A stretch of DNA of 64,000 nt. Origin: Aurantiochytrium sp. KH105. Its lineage: Eukaryota > Sar > Bigyra > Thraustochytrida > Thraustochytriidae. The DNA lies in contig BGKB01000040.1 in the NCBI GenBank assembly GCA_003116975.1, forward strand, positions 186,001 through 250,000, read 5' to 3'. The notes under the pieces were generated by a model, which searched no databases, was not told the DNA's origin, and saw only the letters and a program-made list of their open reading frames with translations. The position numbers and the translations under genes are program-made. Below, piece after piece: positions 1-9,274 of this stretch (position 1 is the stretch's first letter; the number at the start of each line of letters is the position of its first letter).

Positions 1-274
1 AGCGAGCGAGCGAGCGACGCTCTTGGACAGGCCAAGAGGGAGACAAGAGGCGCACGCGTACGCGGTGCGGGCTGTCCTTCTCTTTTTCGTGTTGTTGCTG
101 TTGGACGCCACGCCTCTCGCCCCCTCCTTGTGATTCGCGTGACGTTGGTCACCCAGTGGGCCTGTAAAGAGGGAGAGGAGTCCTTCAGTATATTACATAA
201 GGGCAGGAGCCCGGCAGACTGGAAAACCCCGAGCCCAGTCGTGCGCCAAGCGAGTCGAGCCAAACAAAGCCAAA

Positions 275-1291
275 ATGAAGTTTGGCAAGAAGATCGCTCA
301 TGCCGCGAACACGTCCACCGAGCTGTGCAAGCCCGAGTGCTGGCTCGACTACAAGCAGCTCAAAAAGCTGCTAAAGACCTTTGAGGCATCCTCCGCGGGC
401 AAAGCCACCGCCATTGAACGATGCTCCAACGTGGCTGTCGCAGAGCTCATGAAGAACGCCGACGAAAAGAACTTCTTTCTGTTCCTGCGCAAAGAGCTGG
501 GCAAGGTCTCCCACATCTTTGCAGAGCTCGAGCGACGCGCACTCACCCAGTTTCTTCAGCTCTTGCATGTCATCGAGGCCGCGCGCAGCGAGATGCGCGC
601 TCATCCGGCCGAGGCCCTCAACCCCATCGTTGAGCGCCTCACCGTTGTGCACAGACATCTCGTTCTTCTCCGCAACTTTGCCGTTCTCAACTACTGCGGC
701 TTCACCAAGATCCTGAAAAAGCACGACAAGCTCACCGGCTTTGAGACCAAAGATAAATACATGCTCAAGATTGTCAACGAGCAGGCCTTTGCGCAACACA
801 CCACACTGAAAAAGGCTCTTGAAATCATTGCAGAAGAGTACGAGGCCCTTAAGTCCGGAACAGTGCTCATCGCCTCGCGTCGCCACGCCGTAGACGACTT
901 TACAAGCTCCATTCAAGACGCAAAACCCACGGGACATGTGCGGAAAAACTCGGATGCAGAGGTTAGCAAGGCCAACTCGAAGTCATCCATCAAAATGGCT
1001 GCGCCGCGCGCTCCCAAAAATGCCCCCGCACCCAAGGTCGATACCAAGCGCTACCGCGCTCAGCCTCTCAAACGCCAAACCGCAAACGATCAAAAGGAAC
1101 AGTTTGCATGCGCAAATACAGACGCAGCCATCAACTGGGATGCAAAGACCCGTCCAAGAAAGCGCTCGCGACTCGGCGCCGAGATGGCTGAGCAGCTCCT
1201 TCCTTCCGATCCGCTCTTTTCCCTCATGCATGCCGTCGAAATGCATTCTCAAATAGAGACTTCCAAGCTCGAGTCCAAGTCTTCCGCATGA
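275..1291 (+). CDS. SPX-domain protein
   Basis: A 338-residue protein whose first ~170 residues form an SPX domain, the sensor that binds inositol pyrophosphates and reports phosphate status. Visible hallmarks are the MKFGKKI N-terminus, the W-x-x-YKQLKK helix (residues 23-31), a long helix around FLFLRKELGKV (69-78), and the basic KILKKHDK motif at 145-152, which carries the lysines of the ligand pocket. The remainder is basic and probably disordered (several Lys/Arg clusters around 255-305). There is no EXS, MFS, VTC or RING domain, so it is a stand-alone SPX protein that probably acts through a partner. The ATG at 275 is in good context (CAAAATGA). No intron is needed. Family assignment is secure; the partner and pathway are inferred. 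Confidence 0.9.
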   Translation: MKFGKKIAHAANTSTELCKPECWLDYKQLKKLLKTFEASSAGKATAIERCSNVAVAELMKNADEKNFFLFLRKELGKVSHIFAELERRALTQFLQLLHVIEAARSEMRAHPAEALNPIVERLTVVHRHLVLLRNFAVLNYCGFTKILKKHDKLTGFETKDKYMLKIVNEQAFAQHTTLKKALEIIAEEYEALKSGTVLIASRRHAVDDFTSSIQDAKPTGHVRKNSDAEVSKANSKSSIKMAAPRAPKNAPAPKVDTKRYRAQPLKRQTANDQKEQFACANTDAAINWDAKTRPRKRSRLGAEMAEQLLPSDPLFSLMHAVEMHSQIETSKLESKSSA

Positions 1292-1533
1292 TTTCTTCCT
1301 GTACATTGCAACCCCCGTGTCACGGCTTTGGGGCCTCTTTGCTCTCTTCCGACGTCTGTATTCTTCCTCAGCCCCTGTTAGTCCTCTTGCTGCAGGTTGG
1401 GCCGTCTTCGCAAGACTTTTTCTACTCTTCTTCTTCTTCTTCTTCTTCCTGGAAAGGTCCCATTAATCACCCGTCTCTTCTGATTCGTGAAATCGAGTCA
1501 TACACCTCTTCATTTGTATTCGTTTGATCATAA

Positions 1534-1555
1534 CAATGCCAGCATTCTGGCATTG
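1534..1555. repeat. Perfect 9-bp inverted repeat (hairpin)
   Basis: CAATGCCAG and CTGGCATTG flank the 4-nt loop CATT, about 245 nt past the SPX stop codon. It could be a 3'UTR or transcript-end structure, but nothing nearby confirms a function. Confidence 0.5.
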
Positions 1556-2080
1556 ACTCCTGACGAACACGCCACACACACGCACACACACCCCAAAACC
1601 CACGCGATCGAGCCCGAATTTCCGGGCCCTTCCACGTGAACCTGAGGAATGCAAGCCGCGCTCCTCACACCCGTAGTCTTTTTTTGTTTTAATCGCTCCC
1701 CCCTAGTAGTACGTACCACCATCATCACGAATGATTTATACCTGTCTCTGAAGCGCTGTAGAATACTTTTGGGTCGAACAAAGACTTGCGTGTCAAAAAG
1801 AAGTGAGTTTTTGCTTGATTGACTGCGAGGCATCTAGTGCCTCAGAAGGCGAACTTCAAGCCATCGTCACTAACTTTGTTCGTATTCGAAGCAATCAGGT
1901 GCAGAAAAATGCGGGGACTCAACGATCGACAATCTGGTGTAATGCATAAAATTCATGCGCACAAGCATGCATATATTGATCATATTTTCATAAATTGGAC
2001 GTCGCTGGCTAAAAGGGTTCAAAAGGGGTGTGAACAAGTCCGGCCACCAGCAAAAATCGTATAGCTATATGCTGAGGCGC

Positions 2081-2154
2081 TCGCCTCGTGCGGACATTAA
2101 CGCCTCAGATACTCGACTCTCGCCTCGTGCGGACATCAACGCTTCAGACACTCG
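2081..2154. repeat. Two direct copies of a 35-bp unit
   Basis: The unit beginning TCGCCTCGTGCGGACAT occurs at 2081-2115 and 2120-2154 (period 39 bp) with about three mismatches. It lies just beyond the 3' end of the minus-strand gene at 2169. Confidence 0.75.
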
Positions 2155-2168
2155 TCATGCGTTTCACG

Positions 2169-2729
2169 CTAACGATTTGCCGAGGCCACAGCGTCGGCGC
2201 CCAACACAGTCGCGCTTTCGTCGATCTGCATGTATGGCGCAAGCATCCAATGATGGTTAAGACCCCAAAAGACTGCCTTGCTTGGTTTCTCACGCGTGCC
2301 AAGATTGACGGTCACGCTAAGAAAAGGACCTCGGTCCTGGAAAATAAAGGTATTCCTGTCCATAACAGCCGCCAGCAACACGGCGGACTGAAAATCCTTG
2401 GTCGAGCGCGCTAGCATGCCCATTGCCGAGTTGCCAATGCTTTGCAGAATGCGCCCTTGCTCCGCCTGTGCACGCGCCCGCATTCGCAGCTCCGCATCCA
2501 TTTGCGCCGAGACCTTGGGGTAGAACTCCTTCTTGAACCATGTCTCAAAAAACGGCACAAAGGTGTCCGGCTCTGGTTTTTGCAGCGCCATGTACACCAC
2601 GATGCTTGCCAAGAGCGCCACTGACTGCTTCGGAAAGGCCGCGAGCGCCCCGTACAGTACGAGCAGGCATGCGGCCGTGCCGACAGCGCGCTTCTGACCT
2701 GGGGTCAGCTCATCGACCTGCAAGTCCAT
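2169..2729 (-). CDS. Small membrane protein of unknown function
   Basis: A 186-residue protein I do not recognise. It begins MDLQVDELTPGQKRAVG and then has a hydrophobic stretch, residues ~15-50, long enough for one or two membrane helices separated by a short PKQ turn. A charged helical region rich in Arg/Glu/Ala follows (about 65-105), then a soluble C-terminal part with beta-strand character. The ATG at 2729 is the first start. The intact frame and the clean charge distribution argue that it is real. A small organelle or ER membrane protein is plausible, but that is only inference. Confidence 0.65.
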   Translation of the reverse strand: MDLQVDELTPGQKRAVGTAACLLVLYGALAAFPKQSVALLASIVVYMALQKPEPDTFVPFFETWFKKEFYPKVSAQMDAELRMRARAQAEQGRILQSIGNSAMGMLARSTKDFQSAVLLAAVMDRNTFIFQDRGPFLSVTVNLGTREKPSKAVFWGLNHHWMLAPYMQIDESATVLGADAVASANR

Positions 2730-3107
2730 GTTTCTTTGCCTCGTGCAAGCCAGTGTCTGCCGACGCTCGATCAGCGCGCCTCTCTGCGTGCCGCGACAAC
2801 GGCCCCGCCTCCTTCGGCCGCTCCTCGCGCCGGTCGTGTACGGGTTTTACTTCGGACATCGGCGGCGGCAAAAGACGACAAAACTCTCCCAAACACATGA
2901 AGGTATTACTATAGGGTTTCTCGCATGCGTGGGCCTACGTGTACCGAGGAAAGGGCAAGTATTGGCGAGCATTGGGCAAGTACTATAGAGTAACAAGGAT
3001 TGGATTCATCATAGGCTAGACAAGATGGAGAATTTGTTGAGCTCGCCGCCAGCAGAGAAGAAAAGCAAAGCAGCACAGCGTAGCATAGCACAGCACAGCA
3101 TATCGAT
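2730..3107. other. Intergenic region between two minus-strand genes
   Basis: 5' region of the small membrane protein gene (start 2729) and 3' region of the enkurin gene (stop at 3108). No further gene is seen. Around 3050-3105 there is an AGCACAGC-like run just after the enkurin stop. Confidence 0.5.
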
Positions 3108-3821
3108 TTAGTCCATGAGGACGGCCAGGCGCCCCCTGCTAATCAACTTGATATCGTCCTCGATCTGCTGCAGCTCGCGCTCGTAACGCTCCTTGAGCTT
3201 CTTCTTGGTGTTGGAGTCCGCGCCGCCGCACGCCTTTTGGTAGTGAGAGTTGAGGACACCCCACTTGCGCTTGAGCTGCTTGATGAGCGCCTCGCGATCG
3301 GCTTCCGGCATACTTTCGGTCAGCGTGCCCTGCCGCGCAGAGAGATTCATCTCGTCCAGGAGCTCCTGGAGAACCTCCTTTTCCATCGCAATAGACTGCT
3401 TGACGTCGTCCAAATAGGCAGGCCGCTTGCCAAAGTCCGGCTTGTCCACGTACCTCTCAAATTCTTGGTTGGCGGACTTGGACCCAGCGCCCGACGACCG
3501 CCCCTTGCGGAACTTGTCGGCGCTGACAATCACCTCTACTGCATTCGCCACGACAAAGTTCTTGCTCGAAACTAGTCCATACTTGGGCTGTTCTTTGCGC
3601 GTCGGGAGTGCCGCTTTGCGTTGAGGCAAAGCCTCCTTTGGAATTCCCGTCGACACATTCTTGGTGAATGTAGAGTACGTCGGTTGTTTCTTGGGGCAGT
3701 GCTTTGACTTGTACATCTTTCTCTTGCGCGCCTGGTCCTGCTGCGCCTGTTGTTTGCCGCCATCCTGGTCGCGCTCGATGGCATCGAGCCAATGGCCGAG
3801 ATGCTCCTGTTCAAAGGTCAT
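3108..3821 (-). CDS. ENKUR: Enkurin (axonemal adaptor protein)
   Basis: A 237-residue protein that matches enkurin in length and layout. The N-terminal ~100 residues are basic and Pro-containing. The C-terminal enkurin domain (~125-230) shows the pattern KPDFGKRPAYL (127-137), a Glu-rich helix, then the characteristic MPEADREALI-KQLKRKWGVLN segment (171-191) and a terminal basic/acidic helix ending QQIEDDIKLISRG. Enkurin is a microtubule inner protein and adaptor of motile cilia, and binds calmodulin and TRPC channels in sperm. The open frame extends upstream to 3908, but the first ATG in frame is at 3821. It lies divergently to the IFT25 gene, so two ciliary genes share one upstream region. 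Thraustochytrids make flagellate zoospores, so the gene fits. Confidence 0.88.
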   Translation of the reverse strand: MTFEQEHLGHWLDAIERDQDGGKQQAQQDQARKRKMYKSKHCPKKQPTYSTFTKNVSTGIPKEALPQRKAALPTRKEQPKYGLVSSKNFVVANAVEVIVSADKFRKGRSSGAGSKSANQEFERYVDKPDFGKRPAYLDDVKQSIAMEKEVLQELLDEMNLSARQGTLTESMPEADREALIKQLKRKWGVLNSHYQKACGGADSNTKKKLKERYERELQQIEDDIKLISRGRLAVLMD

Positions 3822-4968
3822 CTTTGTTTCCACGGACGCGTCTGATACTCGTGCCCTGCGTTTTGCGCCTTGCGCCGGGCCCTTTTCCGCGACTGCCCGA
3901 CCACGCACTCGTCAAGCGATGCCGCGCAATGCGTCCGCGCAGATTTATTTCCCAATCTGAAGAAGAAGAAGAAGAAGAAGAAGAAGAAGAAGAAGAAGAC
4001 TTGTTTGCCTTTCGCAGCACGAAGCGAGCGACACAGTCGAACGAACTGCGCACCGCTCGAAAACACCTTGCGTTATGTCTGCCTTGCTTGCTCGTGCAAC
4101 AAGTACAAGTCAGACCTTCAAAAGTCAGCAATTCGACGCAGCTCACAAAAGGTGCAAGTGACCATCTATAGTATAAATCATTCTGCGCCGCGGACTCGGC
4201 ACGTCCAGCCGTCTAGTTCGGGCAAGAGTCCGCGCCACCACACCACAAACGAACCTATCTTGTCGCCAAAGTGTGTGCGCTCCCAAGAAAGAAAAATATA
4301 AAAGGTCTATCAATGGGACTAACGGATCTACCCGAGGCGGCTTGCTGGGCCACGCAACCGAGAAGGAGAACCGCCGCCCATTTTTCTCTGGTCTCCTTGC
4401 ACGCCCACCAGTGACCGTTTGCGCTGCGCGAACTCCGAAGGGACAGAGTCAGGAGCACGGCGGCGGCAAGCGCGCCGACAATTTTGGCTGTGAAAAGTTT
4501 GCCTCAAGCCTGCGCAAACCAGAGCAAAATACCCTCCGGGCACCGAAGGTAAGTTTTATCGTAGTGTTTGCCAAAGCAAGCATTCCGGGGGGCGGGCGAT
4601 AGCAAGGGGGTCAAACACTTGCAGACCAGCTTGCCATACAGCGGCGCCGCGGAGCTCGACACGAAGGCAAGAGTCGCAGCGCTTTGCCTCGCTCGCCTCG
4701 TGTGCGCGCACTTGCCTCGTTTGCCCCGCGTGTGCTCAAGTCTACGCGCTCTCAAGCTAACTTGTGCTGCATCAGAAAGACTGATACAGGTTTTGGCCTC
4801 TTTGCAATAGGACCAAGCAGTCCCGGAGAGCGAACCACCTTACGCCAAGCGTCTGGCCGCCACGCGTGGCGCACGCGGACGTGCCTTGTGTATGAGTGCA
4901 GGCGTGGCGCTTATCGTGCTCGACCTTGTGCTCCTCTTGGCCCTTGTGGCGTGGCTCCGAGAAGGACA
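3822..4968. other. Shared upstream region of enkurin (-) and IFT25 (+)
   Basis: About 1.15 kb between two divergent ciliary genes, likely holding both promoters. It contains a (GAA)n microsatellite at 3959-3999. No convincing coding sequence or RNA gene was found. The frame leading into IFT25 stays open back to 4684, but it lacks a better start than 4969. Confidence 0.55.
3959..3999. repeat. (GAA)n microsatellite
   Basis: About 13-14 uninterrupted GAA units, 140 bp upstream of the enkurin start codon (TTC on the enkurin strand). Confidence 0.95.
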
Positions 4969-5382
4969 ATGGGCGACGAAAGAGGACCTCTGGGCCCTGG
5001 TGCCACGGTCATGGCGCCGACAAGCGTTGACCCGGCGCATCCGCCGCACAACATTTTGGACTCAGACGACCGATATTTTTGGATGACCACAGGGCTTTTC
5101 CCTCAAGAGGTTGTCATTAGTCTCGAAGGCGCCACCTCGCTCGATCGAATCTCTCTTCGCACGACAAATGTGCAAAAGGTTGCCTTTCTCGCATCGACCG
5201 AATCTTCCACGCCAACGGAATGGGAAACTATTGCCGAGGCCAGCCTTGCCGATGCCGATGGCCGCATTCAAATGGAGACTATTTCCGTGGAACGCGCACC
5301 GCATGAGACCCGCCACATCAAATTGCAGATCCTCAAAGGCTGGGATGACTTTTGCGCCGTGCATAGTCTTGAAATCAACTAA
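4969..5382 (+). CDS. IFT25: Intraflagellar transport protein IFT25 (HSPB11)
   Basis: A 137-residue protein, close to the ~144 residues of animal IFT25/HSPB11. The core has the galactose-binding-like jelly roll of the family: DPAHPPHNILDSDDRYFW, then TTGLFPQEVVISLEG, with a repeated beta-strand pattern and the end ILKGWDDFCAVHSLEI. The DPxxPPxNILD and TTGLFPQ motifs are diagnostic. IFT25 pairs with the small GTPase IFT27 in IFT-B and helps export cargo from cilia. Two in-frame ATGs are possible, 4969 and 5011; the second begins directly before the conserved domain. The stop is followed by a short spacer and another gene on the same strand. Function is secure by family; the exact start is not. 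Confidence 0.88.
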   Translation: MGDERGPLGPGATVMAPTSVDPAHPPHNILDSDDRYFWMTTGLFPQEVVISLEGATSLDRISLRTTNVQKVAFLASTESSTPTEWETIAEASLADADGRIQMETISVERAPHETRHIKLQILKGWDDFCAVHSLEIN

Positions 5383-5729
5383 TGTGTTTACCAAGTGCAA
5401 AGACCAGCTTTTTCTTTGCAAAGCCCCAACGCTTCGGGCGAGCTCTTGCCTTGCAGTCCCAAATAAGCATGTAAATCGTAATTCTTTCTTGAACGTGCTT
5501 ATCCGTTGAATGATTTTTTTTTCGGGCCCAACAACGCTGGTTCCAGCCACAGTGACCCTGTCATAAGAGAAAGTGAGGAAGATATACACGGGAGAAAGAC
5601 ATGGGTGCTCAAGTCGAGGTCTTCACGGTGGCCGCAGCGGCAATTTTAGCATCGCGTTATTACAGACGTTGTTGAAGCTCAAGAAGTGCATGTTTAGCGT
5701 GCAAGTCTCGACCAGAGAGGCAACCTACC
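5383..5729. other. Intergenic region with a possible 24-residue ORF
   Basis: At 5601-5675 an ATG opens a 24-residue frame with an Ala/Ile-rich hydrophobic middle and the end RYYRRC. It could be an upstream ORF, a lost N-terminal exon of the next gene, or chance. Nothing else is seen. Confidence 0.3.
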
Positions 5730-6617
5730 ATGCGCAGGCGCGCAGAGAGGCGCCTTGTGGGCAAACACAACAAAGCAGCCTCGGTAATTGCAGCTCACGA
5801 CGAGAGCGCGTCTACGAAGCCATCGCAGCAACCGCCAGCATTTCCGGACTATGGAGGCAAAATAGCCTTTAGCGCAGCGTTTGGCACACGGTGCCTTCAA
5901 GAGACGGTATCATCGAGGACGCGATCTCCTCAAGTAAAGCAAGACAACCTACGCATCCCAACGCTTGCACTGCACAAAGTTTCCAACGCTCGGCAAAAAT
6001 CGCAAAACCAAGAGGAGGATGAAGCTAATGTCAACGAGGACGAACCGGCAATTCAAAGTGCGGCGCTATCCATGTCGCAACGACGTCGTCCACTCACGGC
6101 TCGGGAGCTAATGACCATCACGCCTTTACAATTAAACGCTGGCGCGGAAGGAAATAGTGGACCCCCCAAAGTGCGCGTGCAGAGCGCCCGTAGCCAGAGT
6201 GCGCGCTCGGCTCGGATTCTCGCGGGTCTCCGACACGCACAAGAGGCTGGCGACGCAGCTCGTATGCGGCAAATGACAATTGCACATCGTACCAAACCTA
6301 TTGCATGGCTTCGCGCGGAGCACGAGAGCTGGGATTGCGCTGATGAAGATGAACGCTATGAAACAGCGCAGAACTGGGATTTGCAACGGGACAAGCAAAC
6401 CCGGCCCAGCGCATACTTGTATTCGGCGCAACATGCCGCTCGTGTGCGAACGTGCAAATCACAAATTCAGCGCGTCGAAGCCTATGCGCAGGCAGTACGC
6501 ACGCGTCTCGAGCGCAACGAGCAGGCTCGTCTAGCCTGCAAGATTGCACAGCGGCAAGCTTACAACAAGAGCGCCCAAGGGAGTGGGAAAGCCACGTCGA
6601 CGGGAAAGCAAAAGTGA
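5730..6617 (+). CDS. Basic protein of unknown function
   Basis: A 295-residue protein I do not recognise. It is rich in Arg, Gln, Ala and Ser, has an acidic patch (EEDEANVNEDE, about 95-107), a Ser/Arg stretch (QSARSQSARSARI, ~150-162), and a long helical C-terminal third with many Arg and Gln. Trp 193 and Trp 201 lie in a segment (PIAWLRAEHESWDCADEDE) that looks structured. The composition resembles axoneme-associated proteins, and it sits directly after IFT25 on the same strand, so a ciliary role is a reasonable guess but not shown. It starts with ATG at 5730 and ends 86 bp before the convergent monooxygenase gene. Confidence 0.6.
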   Translation: MRRRAERRLVGKHNKAASVIAAHDESASTKPSQQPPAFPDYGGKIAFSAAFGTRCLQETVSSRTRSPQVKQDNLRIPTLALHKVSNARQKSQNQEEDEANVNEDEPAIQSAALSMSQRRRPLTARELMTITPLQLNAGAEGNSGPPKVRVQSARSQSARSARILAGLRHAQEAGDAARMRQMTIAHRTKPIAWLRAEHESWDCADEDERYETAQNWDLQRDKQTRPSAYLYSAQHAARVRTCKSQIQRVEAYAQAVRTRLERNEQARLACKIAQRQAYNKSAQGSGKATSTGKQK

Positions 6618-6702
6618 AAGTGAAAAAAAAACGATATTTTTGGGGGGTAGGCCTGCATGAAAATGAAAAGAAAATGGGTGAAATGGAGGGATACGACTTG
6701 GC

Positions 6703-8646
6703 CTACGCTGAAGACCTCGACGGTTCAACCGTAGATTTATGGTCCTTGCCCTTTGCAGCGCTTCGGCGCCAGAAAATTGCAAATACAGTTCCAATGACGC
6801 CCAGACAGAAGATGACGATGAAAAGAATCTTGAGAGGACCCGATGGGCCAGGGGCAAAGTAAATTTCGAGCTGATCAAGACCAAGGATCACATTGAATAG
6901 GGCGAGAGGCACCAAAATCCGGCCAAGAATGTGGTGCATCCACTCCCACGAGCCGCGGCGTCGCTCGCCCTTGGCTGGGCGCAAGGTGGCCAGAGCTGTG
7001 TGCACGAGAACGAGAATGACAATTGTGAGACCAATCTTACCATGCGTCGTACCAAAGTTGTCGCCCCATTTATACGGGACGATCAGAAAGAAAGCCACGA
7101 GCGTAAAGACGATGCCGAGACCCATCATGGACTTATGGGCAAGGAACCACTTGTTGCCTTCTTTGTGCTTAAAGAGCAACGGCGGCACGGTTCCACCGGG
7201 GATGAGGAAGATCCATGCGAGGACCATCAAGATGCCGTGAATGCCGAGCTGCTTTGGCGCAGAGATCATCCACGAGCCAAAGCCATATGCAGTATCGGCA
7301 GTCGACCCACAGCTGACAGTTGCGTCGTATTGAAGATAGAGCGGAGCAGTGCTCGACTTTACATCGTGGACGAGAGCACGCAGTTCCGTGTCCGCTGCAG
7401 GATAGTACATGAAGAGCCCAATGCACATTTCGTCTTCCGTGGCGTCTCCACCCTCGGTCGTTGAGGTGCGCGAGGTGGAGTTGTAGACGCAGTGCACAGT
7501 CATTCGGTCGCCAGCATTGAGATTAATCTGGTCCTCGATGGACTTGGCCTCTTGCAAGTCAAAGTCATAATTTGGATTGCAAGAGGACAAAAAGCTCTCG
7601 GAGGCCTTGTCGCCAGGCGTGACCGTGGTCCATATTTTGGTCGCAATCTTATGGCCATGCTCAAAGACGGCAAAGATGTTGATGCCACCATCGGGGAGAA
7701 CATCCGGAAGCACACCTGTCGCAGACAACTCATAGTACGATTTGCCTGCTGGGATCGAAATTTCGGAAAAGGCGGCGCCGATCCAAGCCCAAGCCGCAGG
7801 CTGAAAAGTCTCGGTGTCAACTTCACTCTCGTCGACGTAAAAAAGCTGTAAACCAGAGGAGTCTGAGAGCCCCGTCAAGCCCGTAGGATTGTCGTAGTGA
7901 ACCTCAATAACCAGCACTCGGCCTGCCGAGCTTAACTTGAAGCCAACATTTTCTGGCAAGCAGAATGCCTCGCCACCCACTGCCCAAGCGTACACAAGAT
8001 CGCGGCAGCCGGCCATGGTACCGGCCTCGCTGGGTGTCTCAAAGGCCTCGCGTACTTCGGTGCTATCATCGCACTCGTACAGGAGCATGTGGTGCACAAC
8101 TTGCTCTTGCTCGACAATGGGCGCGATTCGCGTCACGTACGAGGTCCCGGAGGGAATGCTGTCAAAGAGGTATTTGGCGTACGTGGTGTCTTTGGCAGGG
8201 ACAGTGTAGCCTGGCATGGTCACGTTAAAGCTTTCGGTACCCGCGATCTCAGTGTAGTTATCGCAGTACGAGAAGGAGGATCTTGTCGTGCTCGCCACAC
8301 CAGGGTGCGAGATGCCGGCATCGAAGCGGGGAGCGTCGCCCTCTTTCCATTCGCAATCTGGATCACCCAGCTCGACGCCATTGCTCAGACCATCCCCGTC
8401 GCTGTCCTTGTTGCAGAGCGCGACGGTCCACTCGTGGCCCGCGTCAGCAAAGTCAAGACCAAACTGATTTCGCGCGCCGCCCCCGGAGGTCCGCGCATGG
8501 CCTACGCCGCCGACGCTGTCTCCGTTATCGTCCACGACCTTGTCGCCGTTCGGGATGCTCTGTTGGTACGACTTGTGCGCCGAGGTCGTCGCCGTCAGCG
8601 TCGCCGCCAGCGCCGCCAGCGCCGCCGCCGCCGACTCGAGCCGCAT
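6703..8646 (-). CDS. Temptin / copper monooxygenase / cytochrome b561 fusion
   Basis: A 647-residue secretory membrane protein. Residues 1-23 are a signal peptide. A temptin-like domain follows (~24-105), with GVGH, LCNKDSDGDGLSNG and a Cys-rich end. Next comes a copper type II, ascorbate-dependent monooxygenase region as in dopamine beta-hydroxylase and PHM: VVHHMLLYEC (CuA histidines), LVIEVHYDNP and FEHGHK (CuB histidines), and EMCIGLFMYYP (family methionine ligand). The C-terminal ~190 residues form a cytochrome b561 domain of about five helices with paired histidines in LGIHGILM, WFLAHKSM, THGKIGL and MHHILGR. The domain order suggests that ascorbate-derived electrons cross the membrane to the lumenal copper enzyme. 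The substrate is unknown. The ATG at 8646 directly precedes the signal peptide. Confidence 0.85.
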   Translation of the reverse strand: MRLESAAAALAALAATLTATTSAHKSYQQSIPNGDKVVDDNGDSVGGVGHARTSGGGARNQFGLDFADAGHEWTVALCNKDSDGDGLSNGVELGDPDCEWKEGDAPRFDAGISHPGVASTTRSSFSYCDNYTEIAGTESFNVTMPGYTVPAKDTTYAKYLFDSIPSGTSYVTRIAPIVEQEQVVHHMLLYECDDSTEVREAFETPSEAGTMAGCRDLVYAWAVGGEAFCLPENVGFKLSSAGRVLVIEVHYDNPTGLTGLSDSSGLQLFYVDESEVDTETFQPAAWAWIGAAFSEISIPAGKSYYELSATGVLPDVLPDGGINIFAVFEHGHKIATKIWTTVTPGDKASESFLSSCNPNYDFDLQEAKSIEDQINLNAGDRMTVHCVYNSTSRTSTTEGGDATEDEMCIGLFMYYPAADTELRALVHDVKSSTAPLYLQYDATVSCGSTADTAYGFGSWMISAPKQLGIHGILMVLAWIFLIPGGTVPPLLFKHKEGNKWFLAHKSMMGLGIVFTLVAFFLIVPYKWGDNFGTTHGKIGLTIVILVLVHTALATLRPAKGERRRGSWEWMHHILGRILVPLALFNVILGLDQLEIYFAPGPSGPLKILFIVIFCLGVIGTVFAIFWRRSAAKGKDHKSTVEPSRSSA

Positions 8647-9274
8647 CTTGGTTTCCGCTTTGCTGCGCTATCTCCTCGCGCCGGGCGCGCAGGCGGACAG
8701 CCGGCCACGCCGAGCTTGCCAACGGACGTGAGCCGCTCGCGTGCCGGGCCCTGCGCGCGCGATGCGAGTCTGTCCCGCCTTGCACAGCTCGCTCGCTCGC
8801 TCGCTCGCACGCACGTGCAGGCCGCCTGGTACCTTGCGAAGAGGAAGTGGAACTTGAGCTCGTACTTTGCTCTTAATTATCAACCTTTGCGTCGAACTCG
8901 CTCCAAGCTGGTTTTACAAAGTGCGTGTGTGCGAATCCCGCTTTCCCGCAGCAAGACTTGGGACCGGCGGCCCGGAAAAGACGCGGCGCCGGAGGCGAGA
9001 AGACTGGTCGATGGTGCAGCCTGGCAGTGAGAAGAGGAAATGAGGAAAGATCAGCTAGGCAGACGGACTGCGTGGCCTGTGGCTCTCTCTGTCTTTGTTG
9101 TCTGCACGTCTACAAGTCCTTTCACATCCACCATAAGACACTATAAGCTGACAACGAGGCCGCGGCCGCTGCCGCGTTGGATGGAATGAGGGAAGTTCTA
9201 TTGTTATTTTACAAGCGATTGTCGTCGTGTCTTCATCTCGTTTTTCGCTCTTTGTTAGTCCTGCAAGCGCGAAT
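8647..9274. other. Upstream region of the monooxygenase gene
   Basis: GC-rich just before the start at 8646, with a (GCTC)n run at about 8793-8812. Further on it becomes the 3' side of the BAHD gene. Open frames here are low-complexity shadows; no gene is supported. Confidence 0.5.

Larger units (their letters stand above)
1292..2168. other. Intergenic region, convergent 3' sides
   Basis: No gene is supported between the SPX gene (+) and the small membrane protein gene (-). It holds a CTT-rich tract (about 1425-1449), a short CA-rich run near 1568-1592, a perfect 9-bp stem hairpin at 1534-1555 and a 35-bp direct repeat at 2081-2154. The 3' half is AT-richer than the flanking genes. Confidence 0.6.
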
